Below, one piece after another: positions 33,228-43,637 of a stretch of 64,000 nucleotides of DNA. The notes beneath the pieces were generated by a model. The model had not been told where the DNA came from, searched no databases, and saw only the letters and a list, made by a program, of their open reading frames with translations. The translations under genes and the position numbers were made by a program. Positions within the stretch are counted from its first letter, which is position 1; every line of letters begins with the position of its first letter. Location of the stretch: assembly GCA_951802425.1 (NCBI GenBank), contig OX637798.1, forward strand, positions 2,728,001 to 2,792,000. Direction: 5' to 3'. The DNA comes from Clavaria fumosa (lineage: Eukaryota > Basidiomycota > Agaricomycetes > Agaricales > Clavariaceae).

Positions 33228-35859
33228 TCAGCGACGTGCCGATCCATTGGTCGAGTCTGGTTTGCCCTCCTGGGGGTGCTTTGCCCGTATTGATGGCGAT
33301 GCCTCGTCCGCTGCGCCCGCCGTCCGCCCTACCTTTCCCTTTGTCCCTGCCTTGGGGCCACCTACGTCTCTTGGGGGGGGCTGGAACGCGGGTCTCTTGT
33401 CTTGGGCGAGTCGCATGTCAGGCGGTCGCGCTGTGAACGTTTGGGGTTGTGGAGTCGCGACCCATTGTGTCTGGTTTATCGTCCTGCGTTGTGTGCGTGT
33501 GGGGGCTCGTTGTTCTGCCGCGGGTTGGTTAGCTGTCGTGTTGTCTTTGGGTTGTGCCAGTTCCCAGGTGGACACGTCATTGATGATTGGGTAGTATCTG
33601 TACTTGTTTTCTGGAAAGTGCTGATTATTGCTGTTTTCAGCACACTTGGCGGACTGCACATAACGCACAAATTTACGCTAATTTAAAAGATGAATCTGAG
33701 GTAAGGCTTATATGGACAATCTTATAGTATATCATTAGGGCTACACAGCCACATTTTTGCATTGCAAAATATGTTATATTGGGGGAGATATAGGTGAATC
33801 TTCATTTTTGGTTACACAAACATATGTGATAAGTAACTCAGGAACAAGGCATCTGATAGACATGGTTATGAGAGCAAAAATGGTGTACATTAGGAGGGCT
33901 AGGCAGCCCCATATGTATAAGAAAGGATTAGTGACAAATAAGTACAAATATAGGCATAACAAAATCTGCACCATTTTGTTATGCATATATTTGTACTTAT
34001 TTGTCACTAATCCTTTTTTATATATATGGGGCTGCCTAGCCCTCCTAATTTACACCATTTTTGCTCTCATAACCATGTCTATCAGATGCCTTGTTCCTGA
34101 GTTACTTATCACATATGTTTGTGTAACCAAAAATGAAGATTCACCTATATCTCCCCCAATATAACATATTTTGCAATGCAAAAATGTGGCTGTGTAGCCC
34201 TAATGATATACTATAAGATTGTCCATATAAGCCTTACCTCAGATTCATCTTTTAAATTAGCGTAAATTTGTGCGTTATGTGCAGTCCACCAAGTGCGCTG
34301 AAAACAGCAATAATCTTATCGCACTCAGCTTTAAAGACTGGACAGTTCCTGTCACTGGCAGTGTGCCCGTCTCTTCTACAGTTCGCACAGAACCTTCTGG
34401 CGTCTTCCATTGGACACTCCGCAGTTCTGTGAACTCGTCCGCAGATGGCGCAGGTATCATGTATTTGGGGGCAGTTCGCCGCCATGTGTCGGTGTGCGTA
34501 TCCTTGGCACTTTAGACATCATCTTGCCTCCTGTATATCTTTGCATCCGAATACCTTTTTGCCTTCAATGATAAGGCCTTCTCTGAGGGCCTTGTTCGCC
34601 TGACTTGCCGTTCTAAAGGTAAGTAGGACGAAAGCGGTCCGTTGGTTCAGGGTTCGCTTCTTGGGGTCCTTGAGGTATCTGGCCTCTGAGATGGCGCCGG
34701 CGGGGAGCTCATTGACGATCTCGACGATTGTGCTGCCACTGTTGGGGTCAAAGGAAACCGGGACATACTCACAAATTACACCGTATCCTTGTCCCTGGAC
34801 TTTTACTGGCATTCCGTAGTGGTCGGCAAAAGCTTTCTTGACGTCGTCTCGTCGTAGCCAGTTCGCTGCTGCCTCGTTGGCCATTAGGTACAGGATCCTG
34901 CCTCGTACTAGTTTTTGTGCTCCGGTGAAGAGCTTGTCAGTGGGGGGGCGGCCTGGGACTTTGTCACCCATGAGGTCGATTGCGGTGTTGGCCTTCTCCA
35001 CCAGCACCTTCTCCGTGAGTGATTCGTCATGTCGAGCCGTTGCGTCATCTGCAGCCGAGGTCCTTTCGATTAAGATTTGTTGTAGTCGTCCCTGCGATCG
35101 GGCTAGCACTTCCTCGTGTCTGGGTGTAAGTGCTGCGCGGACCGCGGCGGCGTATGAGCTGGGGGAAGGGACTTGCGGTTGTGTCTGGCCTTGGGCGCGG
35201 GTGTTGTTCTCCTGGGGTCGGTTGACGTTCGTGTTTGTCTCTCCTGTATCCTGTTGTTCGTGCAGCGTGGTCCGAGGTTGGGAGAGTATGTTCTTGATCT
35301 CTGTCTGTGCCTGGGATGCATTGCGGGCTGCAGTCTCGGTTGTGTGCATGAGGTTGTTGACAGTTGCGTCTAGGCGCTGGCATAGGTCTTGTAACACGCT
35401 CGATTCCCCACGTATCTCGTCTCGGGTGGTGGTGTTGGCCTGTGCGTCGGTCTGGATCTGTGTAGCGGCGTGTTTAATCTCGTCTGCTGCCTGACTGAGC
35501 TTCTCGATGGCGGGTGCGATCACGTCGTTGATCCTGTTGTCCGTTGGCTGGGGCACTCGGGTGTTTCCTTCCTTCTTTAGGAGCGTGGCAGTGGCGTTGA
35601 TGATGTTGAGAGCCTGTTTGGGGATGCGAGCCACGTTGTGGGTGAGGCTCGTGAGAACAGTTGCCAATGTCGTGGGCGTGGTGGTGCCGTTCAGTGGTAT
35701 CAGTCCTTCCCTTTCAAGTAGGGCCCTGGCTTGGATGCTGTCATCGTCCACGGCCGTGTTTCGGTTGGCGGGTGTGTTCTGGCTTGTCGTGGGGGGTTTT
35801 GTGCGTGCTCGGCTGCTTCCCGCCCTGGCGGACTGGGGTCCTCCGCTGTTTGTCGACAT
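33228..35859 (-). pseudogene. LINE ORF1 (Gag-like) with three zinc knuckles, split by a MITE
   Basis: It starts MSTNSGGPQSARAG at 35859. A helical region (SQAADEIKHAATQIQ, LCQRLDATVNNLMH) is followed by an RNA-binding-like fold and three CCHC knuckles (CLKCQGYAHRHMAANC, CAICGRVHRTAEC, CANCRRDGHTASDRNC). A TGA at 34519 precedes the first knuckle. At ECDKI the frame is interrupted by the palindromic MITE (33628-34310) and resumes as NQHFPENKYRYYP, ending at 33228 after a Pro/Gly/Lys-rich tail. Confidence 0.85.
33628..34310. mobile_element. 683-bp near-perfect palindromic MITE with TA target duplication
   Basis: TTGCTGTTTTCAGC at 33628 mirrors GCTGAAAACAGCAA ending at 34310, and the two arms match almost completely to a centre near 33969. 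TA is present on both sides (33626-33627 and 34311-34312), and removing the element plus one TA restores the LINE ORF1 frame. TA duplication suggests Tc1/mariner mobilisation. The long frames inside (for example LYLFVTNPFLYIWGCLALL in both directions) are mirror images and not evidence of genes. Confidence 0.9.
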
Positions 35860-36369
35860 TTTCCCTGTATTTACCTGGGTCTTGAAGGTGTTGGGGTGGT
35901 ATTGTAGTTACAGTAGAATAGATGAGTATTATTGACTAGAGTACTAGGTGACCAGGTTGGTTTTTGTGTTCTTTTTCGCAAGTGTTGATGTGGTCGCCTA
36001 GAAAGGAAGTCCTTAGACTTGTTGCATATGAACCAGCTTATGAACTGACAGTGACAGTGGTTGTAACTGGTGATAGTAGTGGCATTGCATTATTAGTCAA
36101 AGTAGCAGTACTGCAGTGTCATGGCCACCAGGACATTACAGCAGTGAGAATGAACACATAATTATAATCTAAAAGTTGGCAGCTAAGCCATGACTATAGT
36201 CAGCTAAACTCATTAGCTGTGGCTATGACTACAGCTAAGACAAATTGAGACCAGCTAGAGTAGTCACTAGCTGCGGCTGGTCTGGCCGGCTCATGGCTAG
36301 CCTAGCTGCGGCAACACTACTCAGAACCACCTTACATACCTGAAGCAGCTGACAAAAGAATGAGATTAT

Positions 36370-36672
36370 TATCAGACTCAGTCTCACAATCACACAACTT
36401 AACATAAGGTCAATGATGATGATACTAACATAAGGGGAAAAGGGTACAAGTATGAAAAAGACGAAGTATATATAGCGAGAGCCTCGGGAGTTGCCGGTGT
36501 TCCCACGCTCGGACCCCGTGCGTCACGTGATGCGCCCAGGCCCAGGTCACGTGATTTCCCTATTACATAATCCACCACCCATCCGGGTCGTGTGACCTTC
36601 CCGCAATCTTCCTGCATCTCTTTCACAACCTTCCCTCTTGCTTTTCTGATGCTTATGTAAGCAGTTCTGACA
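36370..36672 (-). repeat. 3' LTR of gypsy element D (TGTCAG...CTGATA type)
   Basis: TATCAGACTCAGTCTCAC...GCAGTTCTGACA on +, 303 bp. A related solo copy with target duplication at 49433-49789 fixes the ends. The polypurine tract of D (TCACCCCCCTCTTA on +) follows at 36673. A TATA box (GTATATATAGCG) is near 36465. It lies just after the stub of copy-2 coding sequence. Confidence 0.85.
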
Positions 36673-36683
36673 TCACCCCCCTC

Positions 36684-37269
36684 TTAAGGCTGGGTGTCTT
36701 GACCAGCCAGTTTTGCTTTGTCAGGGTGATGCTGGAAGAAGTCCTGGAGCAACAGAGTCACATTGGTGAGGTTCCAGCAGGGTTCCCAAGTGTTCTCCTC
36801 CACAGGGTACCCCAGCCATTTCATCAAGTACTTCACCCCATGTCCCACCTTTTTGATGTCGAGGATGGCCTGGACATCATACTCCAAGTGGTCATCATCA
36901 ATTGTGGGAGGGGGGGGCAGAGGTAGGCTCTGGGAAGGGAAAGAGGGAGCAATATACAGAGTGAGCAACACTTCGTTGAACACCTGGTGTATCTGCCATG
37001 CTCGGGGGAGCTTGAGCTGGTAGGCAGCTGGTCCAACCTTCTCTTCAACAACAAAGGGCCCTGCTCGCTTGTTGTCAAGTTTTTTGGAGGGTCAGTCCAT
37101 TTTTAGGTTCCGTGTGTCCAACCAGACTAAGTCTCCCTTTGAGTATTCCTGACTTGGCTGCTTTCCCTTATCATAGCTGGCCTTCATCGCATCTGCCACT
37201 TTCCCCATCGCTTCCCTGGCTGATCTTCGAGACTCTGGGAGCATGGCCATCCACTCATCTGCTGCAGGG
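36684..37269 (-). pseudogene. Integrase C-terminus with chromodomain, element D
   Basis: The minus-strand reading has WLDTRNLKMD, KRAGPFVVEEKVGPAAYQLK, then DHLEYDVQAILDIKKVGHG and YLMKWLGYPVEENTWEPC, a chromodomain with the usual aromatic residues, ending GQDTQP stop at 36684. One stop interrupts it (after LKMD). Chromodomains target chromoviral integrases to heterochromatin. It connects to the integrase core at 38758 across a solo LTR. Confidence 0.9.
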
Positions 37270-38757
37270 TGTTAGGGCCTGTCCCGTCTTGATAGTAGTG
37301 CCAGAGATCGACTTGTTGGTGGCCAGTCCTGGAAACTCGCTAAGACCAATCAACTGTTGAGCACAGTCGAGAATGCTCAGTCCCGGAAGGTCGCGAAGAC
37401 GTCTGAGAAGATGTAAGAGCGAAGAGAGATAAGTATAGAAAGGGAAGACGTTGCTAGGAAGGTCGCGAAGTTGGTAGATGAAGCATAAAGGAGGAAATTG
37501 ACGAGGAGGAGGGAAATGGGTGACACTGAGAGGGTCGCGAAGTCGACCAACAAAGCGTGAAGAAAGGAATAGACGAGGTGGGAGAAAGTGATAACACTGA
37601 GAAGGTTGCGAGGTCGACCGACGAAGCATAGAGAAGGAAAAAGACGAGGCAAAAGAAATAGACAATGTTGGAAGGGTCGCAGTGGTCGCGACGGTGTTGA
37701 GGAATGTGTCGGTGAAGGTGATGACTTTGCCAACCGACGGGTGAACCTGTAGGGTTCCAAGATCAGTACCAAGATGAATAATAGAGAATACTTAGATCGC
37801 GCGAGTTGTACGAGTGCAGAGGGCGAGTTAGAATAAAGTAGAGTGTGTCTTGGCGATCTTGTGGTCACCAAGAGAGACAAGACCTATCAATTGCGATGGT
37901 TCCAAGCTCAAAGGGCGTACTAGCCTCAAGCTTAAACCAATGTGCGTCAATATCAAGTCTAGAGTACCATAAGTACATGCGAGACTTTATATATGTACGT
38001 ACAGAGAGTATAACGAAAAAAGGAAAGTACAGAGGTCGCCAGGCGACAAGACTATAGTAGTACGGGGTATGTTTAGTTGTAAAGTGACTAGGCGTGTGTT
38101 CTACTAAGGTCGCAAGGGGTTAGGTATGCATAGGTAAGGTCGCGAAGATGACCTGTCATGGGTCGCGACCTAGTTAAATAAGTATATATGTCGCTATAAC
38201 TACAGAGGGATTCTCGGATTTTAAGTAACATAATTATAGACGACTGAGGGGAAGAAGGGACGCATATTTGAAGTGTACATACAGCTGACCATTGGTGGCG
38301 TGTTTGAGTGTTAAGGTTGCGAGATCATAAGAGCAATCATGTGAGTGACGCTAGTGATGCAGATGACCTATGGGTGGGTAGTCACGTGGGTAACGCTGGT
38401 AATGCAAGTAACAGTTGTAACACTGGTAACGTATTGGCGCTGGTAGTGGTAGCGCCGGGGGTGCCGCGCGGCAAGTCACGTGCTGGTGGAAGTAGAAGCG
38501 TATCAGTGTGTCGCGTGTAGGATTGGTGGGTCCGGGCGAAGTATGCATGTAGGGTGAAGTAGTAGGAAGTGTCACGAGTACAGCATGGTGGTCGCGAGTG
38601 TCGTGTGAGTGCGGGAACGGTTGGGCAGGCTTCCGGAAGGGGGCAGCGGGTTTCGGAAGCATGTAGAAGGGCTCGCGAGGTGGTAGAGGGTCATTGGGAG
38701 GGCCGTAGATGTTGGTAAAGTTGGCTTGGGTATGGGAAAAATGAATGGGTCCTGACA
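37270..38757 (-). repeat. Solo LTR (A family) in integrase of D, perfect target duplication
   Basis: TGTTAGGGCCTGTCCCG...GGGTCCTGACA, 1488 bp, flanked by CAGGG at 37265-37269 and 38758-38762. CpG-rich words (GGTCGCGAAG) are well kept, so it is among the youngest insertions here. Confidence 0.95.
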
Positions 38758-40448
38758 CAGGGTTCACCTCTGAGGGTGGCTGAATTCCACCATTCCACGG
38801 GTGCCAGCCATACTCTAGGTAGAAGGGTGTGAATCCAGTGGCTGAGTGCTCACAGTTGTTGAGCGCAAACTCAGCAGTAGACAGCCATTCTGCCCAGTTG
38901 TCCTGTAGGTGGTCCACATAGGCCCGGAGATACACCTCAACCTCCTGGTTAACCTGCTCTGTCTGCCCACCTGTCTGGGGGTGGAAGGCTGTACTCAGGT
39001 TTGCCTTAACCCCAATCATCCCATAAAACTCCTTCATGAACCTAGACACGAACTGTGTGCCCCAGTCACTCACAACTTTCTGCAGGACTCCATGGTCACA
39101 GAAGACCCAGTCTCAGAGGATATGAGCAGCACCAAGTCCAGTGAGGTCAAGACCAATAGCCTCGATGAGGGTCTGCTTCGTGAACTTGTCCACAATGACC
39201 AGAATAGCATTGTGCCCACAGGAGAGGGGGAAAGGGCCTACAATGTCCCAGGAGATCACTGCCCAAGGCCCTTCCAGCACAGGGTGAGGGTGGAGCGGAG
39301 TGGCACGCCTTGTGCAGTCGGGCTTCACCTTCTGGCACATCTGACACCCTCCTGCATATCGATTCGAATCCTTCACCATCCCCACCCACCAGTAGGACCT
39401 CAGCAGTGCTGCTCTCAGCTTCCATGGGCCTGGGTGCCCAGCAATGGGAAGGTCATGCTCAAAGGTGAGCACTGCCTCATGTGCCTCTGGGGGCACCCAA
39501 GTGATTCCAGCCTTCCGCCAAAGTCCCATCTGATCCCTTGTCCACTCATCATCCAGCTCCTCTGGCTTCTGCACATGTACCGCACTATTTTTCTGGAGTA
39601 GCGTCTCCATCTCCGATGTGAATGACGTGCGGGTCTCAGCTTCTGGGAAGACCTGCACCAGAGCATCCTCCTCCCCTGCTTCTCCATAATCCGGTCTCTG
39701 CAACAATGCATCCACCTTCATGTTCGACTTCCCAGTGCGATACTTAATCTCGAAGTCAAAGCACTGAAGCTCTCCCACCCATCGGACCTGCCTCGGCTTC
39801 AACTTCTGGGGCTTCCGGAAGTACTGTAGGTTTGCATGGTCTGTCCAGATCTCGATCATCTCATCCGCTCCAATGAGGTATGTTTGCCACTTGCGTAGTG
39901 CCCGGATTACAGCCAGGAACTCTTTGTCATACACATCGTAATTCTTCTCAGCTGCAGAGAGGGCCTTGGAGATATAGTCTACGACTCTCCAAGTCCCATC
40001 TGTCTGCTGCTGCGAGAGAACTCCTCCAGTTGCCAAGTTGCTTGCATCCATTTCTACCTTCCATCTCCCTTTGTCCTGTGGCAGGGCCAAGACAGGGGCT
40101 GATATGAGCACCAGATGAAGATCCCGGAAGGCCACTTCCTCCTCCACCTCCCACTTCCAGGGGACCTTCCCAGTCAGCCGGAATAATGGTTTAGCTTAGG
40201 CAGAGAGGTTTGGGATGTGCTGGCAGAGGTAGTTTAACATCCCATTAAACTTCTGCACCTCTTCAACATTCCTGGGCCTAGGCCAGTTCCACACCGCTTC
40301 ACCTTTCACTGGGTCATGCTCCAAGCGATTGTGAGAGATCTTCATTCCAAGGAAGATGATCTCACTCTTCTCAAACTCGCATTTACTGAGCCTGAGGCAC
40401 AACCCATTCTCCCCAAACTTCTGTAGCACCCGATCCATCCAATAGTGG
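38758..40448 (-). pseudogene. Pol of element D: reverse transcriptase end, RNase H, integrase core
   Basis: In order on the minus strand: HYWMDRVLQKFGENGLCL and KCEFEKSEIIFLGMKIS (end of reverse transcriptase), MDASNLATGGVLSQQQTDG and VYDKEFLAVIRALRKWQTYL (RNase H), HPGPWKLRAALLRSYWW with CQMCQKVK (HHCC finger), WDIVGPFPLS, SDWGTQFVSRFMKEFYG and QTEQVNQEVEVYL (DDE triad all present). Stops or shifts break it at about 40196, 39113 and elsewhere. It is truncated upstream at 40448 by an inverted-repeat cluster, so gag, protease and most of the reverse transcriptase are missing. Confidence 0.9.
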
Positions 40449-41060
40449 TTGGTCACTTTTGACCCCCAGTTGCTATAATTCAGTACAGCTTATCACCACA
40501 AACAAGGCTGAGGTAGCTTCCCACCTTCAAAATAAGCTTAGAAATCAAAGGGAGAGTATGTAAAACTGAGCTACAGTATGCCTAGCAGTGTTTTAAAAGT
40601 GTTGGGAGTTATGCAAAGTACAAAATTACTTGTTGTTTACTTACAGTGACTCAAAAAATGGTACAGATGTTTCATGCTTTTGGATTATGTCAGCGATATC
40701 TCATTAATGACTAAATGAGGAAACATATAAAATGCATCATCTGATAGCCCTCCTGCTCAGCTATCTGTCCATATATTTGGCTTCAACACAAGTCCAGCAT
40801 AAGCTAAGATATTTGCATTTGTTTGTGAGGGTGTCATCCTGACAGTCATTTGCAGACATTCAAAGTAGGGAAACAACAAGTAATTTTGTACTTTGCATAA
40901 CTCCCAACACTTTTAAAACACTGCTAGGCATACTGTAGCTCAGTTTTACATACTCTCCCTTTGATTTCTAAGCTTATTTTGAAGGTGGGAAGCTACCTCA
41001 GCCTTGTTTGTGGTGATAAGCTGTACTGAATTATAGCAACTGGGGGTCAAAAGTGACCAA
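40449..41060. repeat. Foldback structure with 190-bp inverted arms
   Basis: Arms 40449-40639 and 40871-41060 (TTGGTCACTTTTGACCCCC at the outer ends) are near-perfect inverted copies. The spacer is the left arm of a mariner-like inverted pair described separately. Confidence 0.85.
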
Positions 41061-41552
41061 ATCACTTTCAGGAAGAGTCCTAGAAGTCTGATAGCACAGT
41101 CCAGAGACAGTATAGTGGCTAACACAAAGCCTAACAGCAAATTTGTGACAGGAATCACCATTTCCCACCATAGTGATGATGGATGCCTTACCCTTAGTAG
41201 GGAGCTGCTTCATGGTGGGAAAGTTGGAGGAAAGTGAAGGAAGGCCCTCCTTATATACTAGAAGGTGGTCTGGGAGCATTATTTTGTTTATTGGGATGTC
41301 CATTCAACAAATTCAATCAATTATTCTACTTTTTGATGCCTGCAAAAAAACTGTCCAGATGACACACCCACAAACAGGGCCAAATATCTCAGCTTAAACC
41401 AAACATATATTAAAGCTGAACACATAGATAGATAGCCAAGAAGTAGGGCTATCAGATGGTGTGTTTTACATGTCTGCATCTTGACCTGTTATTGAGATAT
41501 TGCTGAAATAATCCAAAGGCACAAAACATCCGGACAGTTTTTTGAGTCACTG
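40644..41552. mobile_element. Mariner-like MITE with long terminal inverted repeats
   Basis: CAGTGACTCAAAAAA at 40644 and its complement ending at 41552 are each flanked by TA (40642-40643 and 41553-41554). The arms stay related over about 220 bp (40644-40868 and 41336-41552) with many substitutions. CAGTG..TCAAAAAA ends and TA duplication fit Tc1/mariner. The inner 465 bp have no transposase frame and include the right arm of the foldback structure, so the two repeats interlock. Confidence 0.65.
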
Positions 41553-41554
41553 TA

Positions 41555-43050
41555 TGTCCATGTCAGGGGGGAGCATCTGGACAGGAGCATCTTCCTCAGC
41601 TGCATCTCCACAATCTGGCCTTCGCAAGAGGGTATCAGCCTTGGTGTTGCTTTTACCAGTCTGATATTTGATCTCAAAGTCAAAGCTCTGGAGTTCCCCA
41701 TACCAGTGTATTTGCTGTGGCTTCAGTTTCTGGGGCTTCCTGAAGTATTGCAAATTGGCATGGTCTGTCCAGATTTCGAAGGTCTCATCCACTCCTACCA
41801 GGTACACTCTCCATTCTCTCAATGCTCTGATGACTGCAAGGAGTTCCTTGTCGTAAACATCATAGTTTCTCTCAGCAGCCATGAGGGCTTCGGAGATGTA
41901 GTTGACCAGTCTCCAAGTGCCATCAGTCTGCAGCTGAGAGAGGACTCTGCCTGTCGCAGGGTTGCTTGCATTCGTTTCCACCTTCCACTTACCCATGTCC
42001 TGGGGTAGAGCGAGGACCGGGGCTGAGATGAGTGCCTTTTTCAGGTCCAGGAAGGCCATGACCTGTTCACTCTGCCAGCACCAGGGGATGTTACCAGTGA
42101 GCTTAAACAAGGGCTTAGCTCGTGAGGACAGGTTAGGGATGAACCTCTGCAAGTGGTTGATCATTCCCAGGAAGCGCTGGAGTTCTTTGACATTTTAGGG
42201 CTCTGGCCAGTTTTGGATAGCCTCTGCCTTGGCCAGGTCATGCTCAAGCTGATTGTGCAAGAGCCTGAGCCCAAGGTAGAATACCTCAGCCTTTTCGAAC
42301 TCACATTTGCTAAGTCAGAGGCACAGCCCATTGTTGTGGAATCTTTGTGGGACTCAATCCATCCAGTAACAGTGGGTTGCAAGGTTGTTGGCAAAGATGA
42401 TGACATCATCAATGTATGTGAGTACATGTCCACTGGCGATTTCTTCTCTTAGGATGTGATTCATGAACCTTTGGAAAGTCGCAGGGGCATTCTGGAGTCC
42501 AAACCACATCACCATTGGCTCAAACAAACCTCATGATGTCAAAAAGGCGCATCTCTCTTGGTGTCCTTCCCACAACCTCATTGATGGGAACCCTCCTTTT
42601 GCATCGATCTTGGAGAAGATCTTTGCTCCACATAATTTGTCTACACAGTTGCGAATGCATGGTAGCAGGAACTTGTCTTTGATCAAGTACAAATTGAGTC
42701 ATGAGTAGTCAATGATTGGTTGAAGCTTGTCTTTCTCTCACTTGAAAAAGAATGGGCTGGCATAGGGCAACTTAGAGGGCCTTATCCTTCCCGAAGCCAG
42801 CTGCTCATCGATCCACCAGTTCATCTCAAGCATCTTGTCCCTTGTCAGCAAATATAGCTTGGAGGACAAGTGGCCCGGATCTTTGTGAAACTCAATCTTA
42901 ATGTCAAAACCAGGTTGTGGTTTGGGCAGCTCATCCCATTTGGCTTCGCTGAAGACTGTCAGGTATAGTGTCAGCCAGTCAGGCATGGTCACAGTGCTCA
43001 AGAAGTGGTTGTCCACAGTGGTTTGGAAGGCATTATCATAGTCGTGAGTT
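41555..43050 (-). pseudogene. Reverse transcriptase and RNase H of gypsy element E
   Basis: Minus-strand blocks: WDELPKPQPGFDIKIEFH and SGRIRPSKLPYASPFFFK, KIFSKIDAKGGF (motif A), WFGLQNAPATFQRFMNHIL (B), YIDDVIIFANN (motif C, intact), KCEFEKAEVFYLGLRLLH, then RNase H (NASNPATGRVLSQLQTDG, VYDKELLAVIRALREW, WTDHANLQYFRKPQKLK). Several stops interrupt the reverse transcriptase. It ends at DMDI, directly at the TA of the mariner-like MITE, so integrase is missing. The RNase H duplicates that of D, showing that D and E are separate elements. Confidence 0.9.
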
Positions 43051-43440
43051 CTGGGGTAGTGGTGGTCAGGGCTAAGTCCTGGGAACAGAAAACAACTCTG
43101 GGGACAATGTTTGAAGGAGACTTTCCCCTGGGTCCAATTGATGTTGGGGTTGTGTCTCGTTAGCCAGTCATGTCCCAGGATTACTTTATGCGACTTCGTT
43201 GTGCCCAGCAGGAAATGGATACATTCCTGGTGGTCCCCTATCACCAGGATGAGGTCTATCCCATACCTGATGGGGCCATTCTTATTTGCAGAGCTGTTGA
43301 CATTGAACACCTGGATTGGTGTCAGCAGAGGCATGGTTCCAGCCCAAGTTCTCTACACCAGTCAAGGTCCATGAAACAGTTGGTACATCCCAAGTCTACT
43401 AGGACCTTGGCACTCCCCCATTGTGCAGTGGTGAGTGTCT
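43051..43440 (-). pseudogene. Protease of element E with DLG in place of DSG
   Basis: The reading has KVLVDLGCTNCFMDLD, where the retropepsin DSG/DTG would be expected, then FLLGTTKSHKVILGHDWLTRHNPNINW, the flap-distal ILG strand. TTG for Leu could come from TCG (Ser) by a CpG C-to-T change. A stop follows the first block. Confidence 0.7.
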
Positions 43441-43637
43441 CAAAGTGCACTGGTAGAGTTCTCTCTTCTGTCTCTTGGGTTTCCCTTCTGTGACCTTTAT
43501 TTTATTTTTGTCCTCAAGTTGGTTCACACTCCAGGCGTGTCTCTGTTGCAAGATCATATATTTGGGTATACTTGCTATGGGTACAGGGGCAGGGGCAGGA
43601 ATGTTGCTTGTACTTCTACAGAGACACAAGTTCAGAC

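Larger units (their letters stand above)
28750..36011 (-). mobile_element. Full-length Tad1-like LINE
   Basis: CTTAGACTT at 28741-28749 and 36012-36020 forms a 9-bp target-site duplication. The 3' end on the minus strand is a TAAAAAA repeat tail (about 28750-28774 on +). From 5' to 3' it has ORF1 with three zinc knuckles, ORF2 with APE-type endonuclease, reverse transcriptase, RNase H and a terminal CCHC-like motif. It contains a 683-bp palindromic MITE in ORF1. Each ORF is interrupted by TGA or TAG. Confidence 0.9.
28447..36319. mobile_element. hAT-type MITE (about 0.6 kb) split by a LINE
   Basis: Perfect 17-bp terminal inverted repeats, TAGTGTTGCCGCAGCTA at 28447 and its complement ending at 36319, are flanked by an 8-bp target duplication CTCAGAAC (28439-28446 and 36320-36327). 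Subterminal regions are rich in TAGCTATGGCTA words. Eight-bp duplications and TAGTGTTG-type ends are typical of hAT elements. Without the LINE the element is about 590 bp and has no transposase, hence MITE. Confidence 0.85.

Noticed and set aside
33757..34164. 135-residue open frame with hydrophobic stretch
   Set aside because: It crosses the centre of a palindrome; the same sequence is read from the other strand, so it reflects symmetry.
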